A DNA stretch of 64,000 nucleotides, from contig JACTVC010000032.1 of the NCBI GenBank assembly GCA_018417955.1, forward strand, positions 372,001 through 436,000, given 5' to 3'. The notes under the pieces are model-generated. The model was not told the DNA's origin. It made no database searches and saw nothing but the letters and a program-made list of their open reading frames with translations. The DNA comes from Laccaria trichodermophora (lineage: Eukaryota; Basidiomycota; Agaricomycetes; Agaricales; Hydnangiaceae). A program made the position numbers and the translations under genes. Of this stretch, positions 37,374 through 48,096 are shown piece after piece. How positions within the stretch are numbered: position 1 is the stretch's first letter; every line of letters starts with the position of its first letter.

Positions 37374-37703
37374 TTTCTCCTTTTTGGACTCTCTGCAATG
37401 ATCTTTTGGTATGGATGTTGGGTATGAACGAGTTCGAGTTGGTGGTACCAATGGCTAACGAGCACACTACCTGCGCGCGAACGATGATAACTTCTATTGA
37501 AAATAGACCATGCGGAAGCAGGGTATTGACGGCAACTGGACTATTGAGGCGTTTTCCTTTTCATCTGACTTGAATGATGGTTGGATCTTCGGTAAAGGAC
37601 TCCTGATAAGATTAGGCAGCCATCAAAAAGCAAGCTGGAACAAACAAAAGGAGTATATATAGATCGAAAAAAAATGTGAACCAATTGGCATTCAGCCCAC
37701 CAA
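37374..37703. promoter_or_regulatory. Shared divergent promoter of thymidylate kinase and IMPDH
   Basis: Only 330 bp separate the two start codons. A TATATATAG lies near 37654-37662, about 45 bp before the IMPDH ATG. Two nucleotide-synthesis genes sharing one short promoter region suggests joint control; this is inference. Confidence 0.45.
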
Positions 37704-39611
37704 ATGCCAGGAAACAGCTACCTCGATCCAAAGTCTGCCATTGAACACCTCAAAACATACAGTCGCAGCGATGGGCTCTCCGTCGCAGAGCTCATGGACT
37801 CGAGAGTCCATGGTGGGCTGACTTACAACGACTTCCTTCTTCTCCCTGGAAAAATCGACTTCCCTGCCTCTGATGTCCTCACAGAGAGCCGCATCACGCG
37901 AAATGTCGTCCTCAAAACTCCCTTCATGAGTAGTCCGATGGACACCGTCACTGAAGGCGAGATGGCGATTGCAATGGCTGTGAGTCTGCGTCTAGCCCAC
38001 TCTTTCTGCACACGTTGATCGCCCACCAGCTCCTTGGAGGAATCGGTGTCATTCATCACAATCAATCGCCTGAATCCCAAGCGGCTATGGTCCGGGCTGT
38101 CAAGCGTCACGAGAACGGATTTATAACAGACCCTATTGTGCTATCGCCAACCCATCTGGTCGAAGATGTCCTTGATATCAAAGCGAGGCTCGGATTCTGT
38201 GGAATTCCCATCACAGGTACGTTCCGTCATCTATTTCTCCCCTTCACGGATGAATCAATTGTCATAACCTTCGTTCTGCCGAGTTAACGCGTGTATAACG
38301 TGTGACATGCGGATTGCCATTTATGTTTTTTTCTGACCCTTCTCTGTTGTTTGTTTTCATAATACGGAGTACTCACCCCACGTTTAATTACCAGACTCCG
38401 GTGTCCTAGGCGGCAAACTAGTTGGCATAGTCACGGCGCGTGATATTCAATTTCGCGACCCCGCGACTCCATTATCCCAGGTCATGACCACCGACCTTGT
38501 CACCGCTGAACAAGGCATCACATTAAACCAAGCCAACGACATTTTACGAGACTCAAAAAAGGGAAAACTTCCTATCATTAATTCCAACGGCGCCCTCATC
38601 TCCCTTCTTGCACGTTCTGATCTTCTCAAAAATCAATCCTACCCCCTTGCTTCTAAAAATCCTGAGAGCAAGCAGCTGTACGCTGCCGCTGCTATTGGCA
38701 CCCGTCCGTCCGATCGCGAGCGTCTAGCGGCTCTCGTCGACGCGGGTTTGGATATCGTAATTCTCGATTCCTCTCAGGGTAACTCTGTTTTCCAGATCGA
38801 CATGATCCACTGGATCAAATCAACATATCCTCATCTCGAAGTGATCGCTGGGAATGTTGTCACCCGTGAGCAAGCTGCCTCTCTCATTGCCGCTGGTGCG
38901 GATGGCCTTCGCGTTGGCATGGGTTCTGGCTCGATTTGTATCACGCAGGAAGTCATGGCTGTAGGACGTCCACAGGCAACCGCCGTGTACGCCGTCGCAG
39001 AGTTTGCCAGCAAGTTTGGTGTGCCTGTGATTGCGGATGGAGGTATCGGCAATGTTGGGCATATCGTTAAAGCTCTTGCACTTGGTGCCGGCGCAGTGAT
39101 GATGGGTGGATTACTTGCTGGGACTGAGGAAGCACCCGGAGACTACTTCTATCACGAAGGGAAACGAGTGAAGGCTTACCGAGGAATGGGCAGTCTCGAG
39201 GCGATGGAGCAAGGTAAAGCTGTCAAGTCCAAAGGAGGACCGGGTAAATACCCCTCACCCCAGAAGTCCAACACCGTCGAGAACGCCGCGACATCTCGCT
39301 ATTTCTCTGAAAGTAGCGCTGTCAAGGTAGCACAAGGCGTCTCAGGAGACGTACAAGATAAAGGAAGCGTGAAGGCCTTCCTACCATACCTTTATGTTGG
39401 TGTACAACACTCGCTTCAAGATGTCGGTGTCAAAAGTATCAACCAATTGCAAAGTGGCGTCAAGGCGGGCGATGTGCGGTTTGAGCTCAGGACTGCAAGT
39501 GCTCAAGTGGAGGGTGGTGTGCATGGACTGAACTCGTGAGTCTTCCCGTTTTATGCGTGGGATTCAGCTAAACCTATCATCATCAGGTACACCAAGAGGT
39601 TGTTCGCTTGA
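37704..39611 (+). CDS. IMD: Inosine-5'-monophosphate dehydrogenase
   Basis: Exons 37704-37979, 38030-38216, 38395-39535 and 39587-39611 give 542 residues, normal for the family. IMPDH oxidises IMP to XMP, the committed step of guanine nucleotide synthesis. The sequence has [11 protein letters not shown], the tandem CBS region ([28 protein letters not shown]), the catalytic-loop Cys in [27 protein letters not shown], and the flap [10 protein letters not shown]. The last exon encodes only YTKRLFA. Intron 2 (38217-38394) is 178 bp, over three times the usual intron here. The 3' end of this gene is duplicated near 48,100, but this copy is intact. Confidence 0.97.
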
Positions 39612-40614
39612 ACGCTTGTATATCAACAGTATCCCTTTTACATATATCTTCATGGCAAACGGAGGTTTTTGGATTAGGATTGTATAACAGGACAGCGTAG
39701 TGGACGAATAAAAACAATGTGCAAGTCGAAAGCAGGGAAAACGGCGAAGGATCATAATCAGACTTTTGTGAAAAAGGAAGTTATCTTTGAGGCATTTTTG
39801 GTGTCTGCGGGTCTGGTTTTCTTCTATTGAGATATTCAATGAGGATAATGAGGCTGATGGATCAGTTAACGTGCCTGCGATTTCCTGGGTGATGATGGAG
39901 GTTTCGGTTTTTCTTCCTCCACCTTAGACTTTTTATGTAGGGGCAACTCGTTTTCAACAGGTGGAACCTCCCAGCTTGATGTCGGCGACTGACTTCGGCT
40001 CCTCTTCACGTTCGAAGAGGTTGAAGCTTTACTTTGCGACGATTTCTGCTTTGAGAACATGGCCTGAATGCCGTCCTTCCGACTCGTGATGGGTTCGATG
40101 AAACTGGGAGATTCGGTTCCTACTTTGCCGACTTCTTTAGGAACCTGATAACTGCAAAAGCAAAGTTAAACCATTGAGTAAGGAATGGACCGAAAAAAAC
40201 AATACCAGTCCAAAGGAACCGACGAGTCATTGTAGGGTTTCACCATTTGTGTCAAATCTGCGGTCCACACCTGTGGAGAGGTATCAAGCCATTTATTAAC
40301 GGCTGCGGTATTTGACAAGAAGACTGGTTGTCGGTCGTGGAGCCACGAGAACTCCTTGTTTGCGTTGGTGGTGACGATCGTAAAAGTCCATAATGAGCGA
40401 CCTGCAAGAAGGGAGGAGGTGAAGGACGACGTGCTCTGAATTATTGCCCACCTTTCAGTTCTACAGAGTCGTAGAGTCCGGCCATAAGAAGAAGATTTCC
40501 GTCTTTGCGTTTTATGAAATGAGGCAGCTTGTCTTTGCCTCTAGTCAGCCATTCGTAATAGCTAGCAGGGCATCAAGGCATGGTTCTCCTTCTGAAGTAA
40601 AAGACACCAAAGTA
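39246..40614 (+). repeat. Direct repeat copy A (1.37 kb): IMPDH 3' end plus SRAP gene 3' part
   Basis: This segment recurs in the same orientation at 48097-49464. It starts with AAATACCCCT inside the last large IMPDH exon. It spans the convergent 3' ends of IMPDH and the SRAP gene and ends inside an SRAP intron. Copy A is attached to the complete IMPDH gene and carries only a 3' fragment of the SRAP gene. Confidence 0.95.
39866..40612 (-). pseudogene. 3' fragment of the SRAP/HMCES gene (copy A)
   Basis: The exons downstream of the fourth-codon-block GYYEW splice site are present: LTRGKDKLPHFIKRKDGN, AGLYDSVEL, SWLHDRQPVFLS and the Ser/Lys-rich tail SKQKSSQSKASTSSNVK. The part encoding the catalytic MCGRF start is missing, because the repeat ends inside an intron. 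A 9-base difference relative to copy B changes the last residues to SPRKSQAR. It has no visible own start and is called a gene fragment. Confidence 0.85.
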
Positions 40615-40717
40615 TAAGAGCAATCAGCACGAGACTACTTAAGCACGTCTTACCCGAACTCCCATCTATGCTGGTGCTCTGCACTATTGTTTCCTACCAT
40701 CCTTGTATAAGAGTAGC

Positions 40718-43097
40718 GTTGGCGGGAACTCCACGGTAGGATTTTGACGTTTGACTTCTCTCGGCGCTCCATTACCCCGCGGTGTTTGCCGATTTGTGTT
40801 CGGTGCTGGCTGAGAGAACACTTCTGACCTCCCCCTCAGCAATCTCATGTTACTTAGATGTTAGTAATATGTATGTACATCACACACACATTATCAACAT
40901 GTTTTACAAATATCACAAAAATATCACACATTAACATGCCGTGTTTTTTGGTATTGACCCCCCAAAGCATTGTGACGAGCTCGAACACAGATGTGCGGGT
41001 TCTGAAAAATTATGCCCATGTTTCCCACTAACTACATGGTTCCTATAAGCCACAGAACAAAAAAACTCAGCAAGAGCTTACAATAATATGACATGGCCTG
41101 TGTTTTTTGGTGATGACACCTAAAAAAAGTTTGCGACGAGTGCAAACGTGAATGTGCAACTTTTAATAAACTGGGCCCACGCTTCCCACTAACTAGGCAA
41201 TTCCTATGAGCCCAAGAACGTAAAAATTAAGCAAGAACTTACAATAATATTGCGTTATCTGTGTTTTTTTGGTGATGTTTCAAAAGCACTGCGACGAGTT
41301 CAAACTTCGCCGCGTAGCTTCTCGAAAACTGGCCGTACATTCGCCACTAGCTAGACGGCTCCTATGAGCCCCAGAGCATAGAAATTGAGAAAGGATTTAC
41401 ATTGATATGACGTGCTCCATGTTTTTTTGGTGATGTCTCCATCAAAAGCATTGAAAAGAGGACGAATGTCGATGCGTAGCTTTTTTCAAAGAAGGCCGAA
41501 GTTTCCCACGGTTTTTTTGAGCCTCAAAACGTAGAAATCGAGCAAGAACTTACAAAAATATGACATGCTCTGTGTCTTTTGGTGAATCAATGGTGATGGC
41601 CCCCGAAAAAGCTTGCGATGAGCGTTGGATGAGCGGGAATGTCACCGCTCAGGTTTTCATAAACTGGGCCTAATTAGACGGTTCGTATGAGCCCAAGAAT
41701 GTAAGAATGAAACGAGAACTCACAATAATATGACGTATTCTGTGAATTTTGATGAAGCGCCACTCCAACACATTGCGACGATGTGTGGCTTCTCACAAAT
41801 GAAGCCCTTGTTTCACACTAACTGGGTGGTTCCTATGAGCCCCGGAACATAAAATTTGAGCAAGAACTTACAATGACATGACATGACCTGCATTTTGTAG
41901 TGACATATGACCAACATATGACCCCCGAAAAAAACTTGCGACAAGTTGGGACATTGATGCGCAGCCTCTCGCAAATGATGCCTATGTTTATCACTAACTA
42001 GATGGTTCCTATGAGCCCCAGAATGTAAAAATCGAGCAAGAACTTACAGTAATATTCTATCATCTTTTTGATGGTGGACTTGGTGACTACTTAGTCAATT
42101 AGTACTTCACACGATACATGGCTTCCTGTTGAGTTAGGAGTAGATTGCGACCCCCAAGTAGTACAGTACATGAAGAGACAGACATATGAAGGGATCTTCG
42201 TAAGTATGTTCATGAAAATCGTCTTGAGGACGCGTTGAAGCCATAACCGAAGATGCGGAAGAAGCCGTGAGAGTCAAGAGGTGTCAGATCCACCGATCGC
42301 GGCCGTCTATCATGTTACGCAAGTGTGACAATCGGCAATTTCCATTGGTCGGCACATCAGCGTCAACGATGGTCGGCGTCTCGGCAGTTTTGTATGAGGT
42401 AGCTCAATATTAGTTTGAATGGAGTGATATAGCTTGAATATAGCCATTGCAACTAGAACTATTATACAAAGTTAAAGGAACTTGATGAGAGAGCCCTCGA
42501 GAAGAATGCCGAGACAGTCCAGTAGGGATAGTATGACTTACAAGAACTTCAATAGTATCTGCGCAGTGCGATAGTGTTAGGATGGCTAGCTAGCTGTTGT
42601 TTAAATACCAAAAGATTTTGATTTACATCTGGTAGTTTCTCAAGCGGAAGATACATATGCACATCCTGGCCAATTTCATGGCATCGTGAGCAAAGAACTT
42701 GACGAGTGCCCTTGAAAGCGCCGCTTTTCTCGAGAGGCCGATTTTCTTTGTAAATGGTTGGTGAGAAGTTGAAAGTGAAGGGCTATGTGCAGAGAAGGAA
42801 GACTGGCAGGATACACAATTCACATTATAAACGCGCCATGATGAGAGAGGTATGTCGAGACTCGAGAGGGATGCGTCTTTGATGAAGGCGCGTTTGGAAT
42901 GGAGATCAGCTCAGATGCCGCTGGCCTGCCGTCTACCAAACATACCACGCAAATTGCTATATTTGGGGGGGTACCCTCTACCCTCCCCATGACATCATTG
43001 ACAGCCAGGATCGGGGGATCTGACGCCTCTTGGTGAGAGTCTAGACCAGCAGCGGCACAGATGCAAATGCAAATCCTACCGTGGAGTTCCCGCCAAC
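40718..43097. mobile_element. 2.4-kb element with perfect 27-bp terminal inverted repeats
   Basis: The 27 bases at 40718-40744 (starting GTTGGCGGGAACTCC) are the exact reverse complement of 43071-43097. No transposase frame is recognised between them; the interior is mostly a degenerate tandem array. No clean target-site duplication is seen, although an imperfect ATAAGAGTnGC occurs just outside both ends (40707-40717 and near 43102-43112). A non-autonomous DNA transposon is the best reading. Confidence 0.6.
40900..42060. repeat. Degenerate tandem array, unit about 150-175 bp, about 7-8 copies
   Basis: A block containing TTCCTATGAGCCC, then about 20 bases on GAGCAAGAACTTACAATAA, then TGTGTTTTTTGGTGATG and TGCGACGAG, recurs. 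Anchors lie near 41040, 41211, 41359, 41513, 41682, 41830 and 42006, with a partial first unit from about 40900. Copies differ by many substitutions and small indels, so the array is old. No open frame runs through it. Confidence 0.85.
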
Positions 43098-43377
43098 CTT
43101 AATAAGAGTCGCCTTCTCTTCGCAAGAAACTGTAGAAGAGTATCATGTTGTTGTTCAGTGGCATGTCACGCGCGAGGGTAGCACGTGAACCTTCCTAATA
43201 TGGTTTGAGACCCCGTGCAGCGAGGAGTCAGCTCCGAGGTCGGTATTTTGCTCGCCTGACTTCGACTCGAACTGCCTCGAATTCACTTCGATTCGACGGC
43301 AAGGCTATGGGCACGACTCACAGTTTCACTTCAACACATTCATCGACACAGATTGTCAATTCATCACCCCAAGGAAT
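42061..43377. other. Non-coding flank of the array and leader of the Crinkler gene
   Basis: No gene is supported between the tandem array and the Crinkler start. A 66-codon antisense frame (42823-42623) has a CVSCQ motif but no recognised match. The right terminal inverted repeat ends at 43097. TCGA-rich DNA (43240-43300) precedes the Crinkler ATG. Confidence 0.4.
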
Positions 43378-45830
43378 ATGTCCGACGATCTCATACTGTG
43401 GTGCTGGGTCCTGGGTGATCCAGAAGAACGAGTCTTTCCAGTAATCATCAAACGCAGTTACCCTATTGGATTGCTCAAGCTCGCCATTCTAGAGCAAAAG
43501 CCGTTTGAAAACGTCGATGCTGACTCCTTATCCCTTTATAAGGTGGGCGAATGATAGACGCTGGCGCACAGATATTAACTCCTGGTAGTTCCAACTGCCT
43601 CTGAAAGGTTTTAACGAACAAAGCATTGACCTTGCAAATGGTGATAAATTGGAGTCGACCGAGGACGTCTCGTTTCACTGGGTGGAAGCGCCTGGCAAGG
43701 TTCTCAGTATCATATTACCGCGTCCACTTGGTAGTGAGTACTCATGTCTCATGATGTCGACCGATTTTTTATGACCCTATCCAGCAACAATCACACCATC
43801 GTCGTCCGAGAATTCAGATCTCAACTCGCTACCATTCTGGTTGGTTGAAATCCATCGTGAACTCTGGGGAAACCGTAACTTTCTAGGCAAGATTTTTCGT
43901 ACCGCAACGGTGGACATGGCAGACTTCACCGAACTTCAATCCCTTCTGGACGCACAGAATCCCGGACGCCACTCGGATGAATATGTGTCGCAAGATGTTT
44001 TTGCAACGAAACTTGCATTTTTACACAGCAAGAGCACTGCTACTGATTCTCCGCCAAAGTTTGTTGGCGGTCTAGTCCCTCGACTGGGTTTGGTTGTCAG
44101 CCAGCCCCCATCTCCTGTTGCCGTGGACGAAGGCGGTGTTGTGGGCGATGATGGTGTTGTGGACGACGATGACGACGACGTTGTGGGCAATGATGATGTT
44201 GTTATGGGCAAGGACGAGGCTATGGACGACAATGCTGCCATTCATTTTGCACATTTTCCAAATGAAGCTACGGCGCTTTTTCCCTATAACATTCAGTATG
44301 TGGACCTGACTGTCCTCCGGTGGCAGGGGATGCTTCGCGTGCCACGGTTGATGCTCTTTCGAAACGAGTGGGGTCACATGATAGACATCTTTAATGACAG
44401 GGAAAAGGGCATGAAGGGAAGCGCCGTCTTCTCAGGTCAGCCGGGTATCGGTGAGCACTATTATTGGTATTTGACTGTCACTTCCAGCCAACGAACTAGG
44501 AAAAACGTGCATGTTGTATTCCATCCTCATTCTTTGCATCATCCTTGCCCGGCCAATCGTGTTCCAGGATGTTCACGGCAAGGTCTTCATTATTGACGAT
44601 ACCGTGCGCCCTCTGGGCACATCGGGGGTACCTGTCGGTGGCGACGATGTTCTTACACTCGTTGATGCCGACCATGAAGTCTGTGAACCTAGTGTAGAAC
44701 TTTTTCAACATGGTGAATGTCGCATACTGCTGACCTCTTCGCCGAAAAACAACGACCACCGAAAGTGGCTTAAACAATTTGTTGGGGAGCATGCGATGTT
44801 TATGATGAAGCCATGGTCGCGAGAGGAACTTGTTATTGCGTCGTTCGTGCACTCCGCTTGATCAATTCGCCTGCTTACGATTTATAGGTTGTTTCTCCAC
44901 AGCAAGGACATCACTCTCAAGCAATTTCAGGAAGCCTCCCGTATTTGTGGTCACGTACCTCGTGAATGTTTCACAGCAGCGTTATCTCCTCTTGCTCTTT
45001 CCCTTGCCAAAGAAACGATCAGGAAAGATATTAAAGAGACCAGTGATTTGTCTGATACTTTCAACAAGATGAGTGCGGGTGGTGAAATGGTCATTCATCG
45101 CGTATTCCAAATACGCCCGTCACACGAGCATCGAGTGTGGATTCATTGTTTTGTGGAGCCAGTTTCAGACTGGGCTTTCAAGAGGATCATGGATGAGCTT
45201 CGCACACGAAGGGCAGGTGCTGCATATGAGTTTTACCGTGCCGTAAAAGGGTGCAAGGAGAGCGCTCCACTTGCAGGAAAATCATTCGAATATCACGTTC
45301 ACGATTTCCTGACAACCTCCTCCCAGTCCTTTCCTATCAGCTGTCTTGACGGTCCTTCCCCAGATTTAACAATCCAGTTCACTTCTGACACAAAGCATTT
45401 CGGAGACAATAAATGGTTCTCAAGCGACTTAATATTATCTGTCGCGAGTGCAACACCATGCTACCTTCAGCCACTGTCGCCCGTCTTTCCATCCTTCGAT
45501 TCTTTCTTATACCAACCTGGAATGTCTGAATCACGGTTCTCGCATCTCATCGCTCTGCAGGTGACTGTAGCTTCCACACATACTATAAAGAGTAAAGGCT
45601 TGGAGGATTACCAGAGCACACTCAATGACATTCGAGCATCCCTCAATCCCAGCTCCTTGACACTGCTTCGACCAACTATAAAGAGAAAGATGGTTATTCT
45701 CTTTGTTATCCCAAAGACGTCGCAGCCGATTTTCAAAAAACAGTCTATCGAGCCATTTTGGGATGCGAGGACCATTCAGTATATCCTAGCGCTAGATGAA
45801 GAAGATGTGTTCAACGCAAGGTCGTCATGA
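43378..45830 (+). CDS. Crinkler (CRN) family protein: ubiquitin-like header, P-loop NTPase, nuclease-like C-terminus
   Basis: Exons 43378-43542, 43589-43733, 43785-44450, 44500-44842 and 44888-45830 join in phase to 753 residues. Residues 1-105 are the Crinkler ubiquitin-like header (LILWCWVLGDPEERVFPV, then VDADSLSLYK, FQLPLKGF). An acidic Asp/Val-rich linker follows (about residues 215-250). Residues 321-328, GQPGIGKT, are a Walker A motif split by intron 3. VLTLVDAD is the likely Walker B, and CRILLTSSP a sensor-type strand. The tail has FPSFDSFLYQ and LQVTVASTH, resembling the restriction-endonuclease-like domain of Crinkler-RHS proteins. These are effector or inter-element conflict proteins of fungi and oomycetes that act in nuclei. 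It has no signal peptide. Intron 4 uses donor GTTCGT. No break was found. Confidence 0.85.
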
Positions 45831-46499
45831 TACCAATGACCTTCAAAGAAGGATGGCAGTATTGAATCATGCAACTCTCTGGCATTTGTGGTCTATCGAG
45901 GATGACCTTTTAGTTATTGTAGATGGATGTCTTTTGATATCGGAACTCGAGCGCGACATCTGCAGTCGATAAGACATGGTGGCTCTCTGAGTTACCAATG
46001 CGACACTGGTTATGCGCGCGTTGTAATTGTACGCTCATCCCATTTTAAAATATCGTACTATTTTATGATGAATCATGAGCAGTATACATAGCGAGCATCC
46101 CCTTTTTATAGTTGGGGAATAATGGTGAAGAATTGCGCCTCGTTTGCAAGAGGATGCGCAGGGTACTCGAATCACAAGCTCTCCGATCGATTGCCAAACG
46201 AAGCCTCGACTCAATGTTGGTACAAAGGCAAACCCTACTTTTCTGGCAAATCCCACTCCTTCAAAAGCCACCGTGACGCTGACGCCAGCAATGGGCAGCG
46301 AAGGAAAGAGGGAGACTGTGATAGAGGGCACGTGGCACGAACATGCTGTGAAAACGGGGTCGCCCATTGGGGGTGGGAAGGACGGGGAGATGGGCGCTCG
46401 TGGCAAAGGGAATCAGGGAGGGTGGTTTCGAGACGGCGAGTGAGGAGAAGTCACAAATTGAGGTCTGTTCCGTCCCAGCTTGCTTTGTTAACTGACTTC
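45831..46499. other. Non-coding flank 3' of the Crinkler
   Basis: No gene is supported here. A long + frame beginning at 46122 runs into the GTCGTG-rich tract and has the biased composition expected of a repeat, so it is not annotated. Confidence 0.4.
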
Positions 46500-46860
46500 G
46501 TCGTTCTTCGTGTCGTGGTGTCGCATCAGCACGGTCGCGTCGTGGTCGTGGCCGTGCTGTGGTGTCGCGTCGTCGCGGTCGTGGCCATGTTGTGGCCACG
46601 TCGCGGTCGTGTGTCGTGGTCGTGTCCGTGTCGCATCGCGGTCGTGTGTCGTCGTCACGTTGTGTGTCGTCGTCGCTGTGGCATATTGGTCTGGTTGGAT
46701 GTGTCGTGGTCGTCATGTCGCGCCGGGGTTGTGGTGTCGTCGTATCACGTCGTGTCGTGTCGTAGCCCTTTAAGATTCAAGTGTCGTCGTCGCGTTGTAA
46801 TGTTGTTGTGTCCAAAGAAACGACGACGACGAACGACGACCTCAGTCGTCGTTCGTCGGT
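46500..46860. repeat. GTCGTG-rich low-complexity tract
   Basis: About 360 bp are built almost wholly from GTCGTG, GTCGCG and TGGTCGTGG words, with no fixed unit length. It ends with CGACGACGACGAACGACGAC and its near-complement around 46812-46858. The tract is strand-asymmetric: G and T dominate the + strand. Confidence 0.8.
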
Positions 46861-47297
46861 CTGGGCCCACGTCGCTGACAGCAGCCCTGCACTTCTTTGG
46901 TGTCAAGAGGGGGACTGAAAGGAATGGTCGTGCTTACCTTGGCTGGGCACGACCTCATCACCGTCAAACGAAGCGGCATATCAATTCGCCTCCTGTCGAT
47001 CTGGTGGGTGCTTGCTGGCTGTTGATGTGGCGTTGCGGCGTCGTTCTTGTGGTGATGGGCCGTGCCGGGGTAGTTGTGGGTAATCGGCGAGAGTGGTGGG
47101 TCGTCGTCGTCACTGGTGACGGTGGTGGATGGGCGGAACTTGGATGACTCATCAAAACAACCACTTTCGGCAGCTCATGATCAGTGAGACCGTCTTTGAA
47201 ATGGGAATGTCGGACGGGATCGTCTGACCCCCCCAGAATAGAATAGAATAATAAATTGGCTGACTACATTACATAAGTAATTCAAGGATCAATCTAA

Positions 47298-48081
47298 CCA
47301 GAAACCCCCTTTCCGCGTGGAACCCTGGGTTTCTTCTACATTTGGTAGAAATCCCCCTTCCATCAGTCGATGAGTTATTTCGAGGAACCCCATGTCGGAG
47401 TTGAATATTTGATGCCGATGCGTGTCGCGTTCAAACTTACAGCCGTTTTCATAACGATAGGCCAAAAGTTCAAAATTACAGATACAGTCGGACCTCGAAT
47501 TCTAATCATGTCCACGAAAATCAGCATATATTTCAGGGATGACGAGTACGATAGATCTCCAGTTATACTAAATTCAGTCATCATCCGACAACTTACACGT
47601 CCAATTTTAGATTCCGCCTGTACGTGTATTTGGTCGAGATTAGGCCTATCGTTATGAAAACGGCTGTAAATTGACTTTAGCTCCCCTGGTCATGATGAGA
47701 AGAGAGCGCGACGGGTTGAGCTCCGCGTCATGCACATCCCTTGTCGCACACGTGTCGTCGCGCGATGCGACGCGCCTGCTCGACAAGTGGTTACCACGGT
47801 AAATAATATTGCCAGTTCATGGTCTACACAAGACGGGAAGCTATACTCACATAGATGTAGGAGAGCGGGAGTCATTTAGGGATGCCACTGCTCCATTCCA
47901 TAGCCCCTTGCTACTTGAAAGGTTGGTGACCCCCGCCGCCAACTTGAACTCATGCATGGGTTCACAGTGCCCATGGATGTGGTGGAGTTCAAATATTCTG
48001 AGCTCCGCTTCTTGTGGAAACAAGGTTTCTACGCAAGCACTTTGAAACCCTGGGTTGTTCAGGGGAAACCAGGGTTTCTGG
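47298..48081. mobile_element. 784-bp element with degenerate inverted termini
   Basis: The left end (47298-47365) reads CCAGAAACCC, then AACCCTGGGTTTC, then GTAGAAA. The reverse complement of the right end (48081 back to about 48018) reads CCAGAAACCC, then AACCCAGGGTTTC, then GTAGAAA, in the same order and spacing. That is an imperfect inverted repeat of about 65 bp. No transposase is inside. Copy B of the direct repeat starts 16 bp after it. Confidence 0.5.
47437..47669. repeat. Perfect 27-bp inverted repeat pair, MITE-like hairpin
   Basis: Bases 47437-47463 (TTACAGCCGTTTTCATAACG and seven more) are the exact reverse complement of 47643-47669. The 233-bp unit lies inside the 784-bp element and encodes nothing recognisable. 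Confidence 0.8.
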
Positions 48082-48096
48082 ATAGTTTAATCCGGC

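Noticed and set aside
42623..42823. A 66-codon minus-strand frame with CVSCQ inside the 2.4-kb element.
   Set aside because: It is too short, lacks any transposase motif and has no conserved neighbour.
44463..44499. The nearer acceptor (TTCCAG) for Crinkler intron 3.
   Set aside because: It keeps the frame but puts four residues into the P-loop; the acceptor ending at 44499 gives a perfect GQPGIGKT.
46122..47147. A 341-codon frame on the + strand after the Crinkler.
   Set aside because: Most of it is the GTCGTG low-complexity tract read as Val/Arg/Ser/Cys; long open frames arise in such repeats on both strands.
47370..47657. A 95-codon + frame across the hairpin pair.
   Set aside because: It spans an inverted repeat and has no recognisable protein content.
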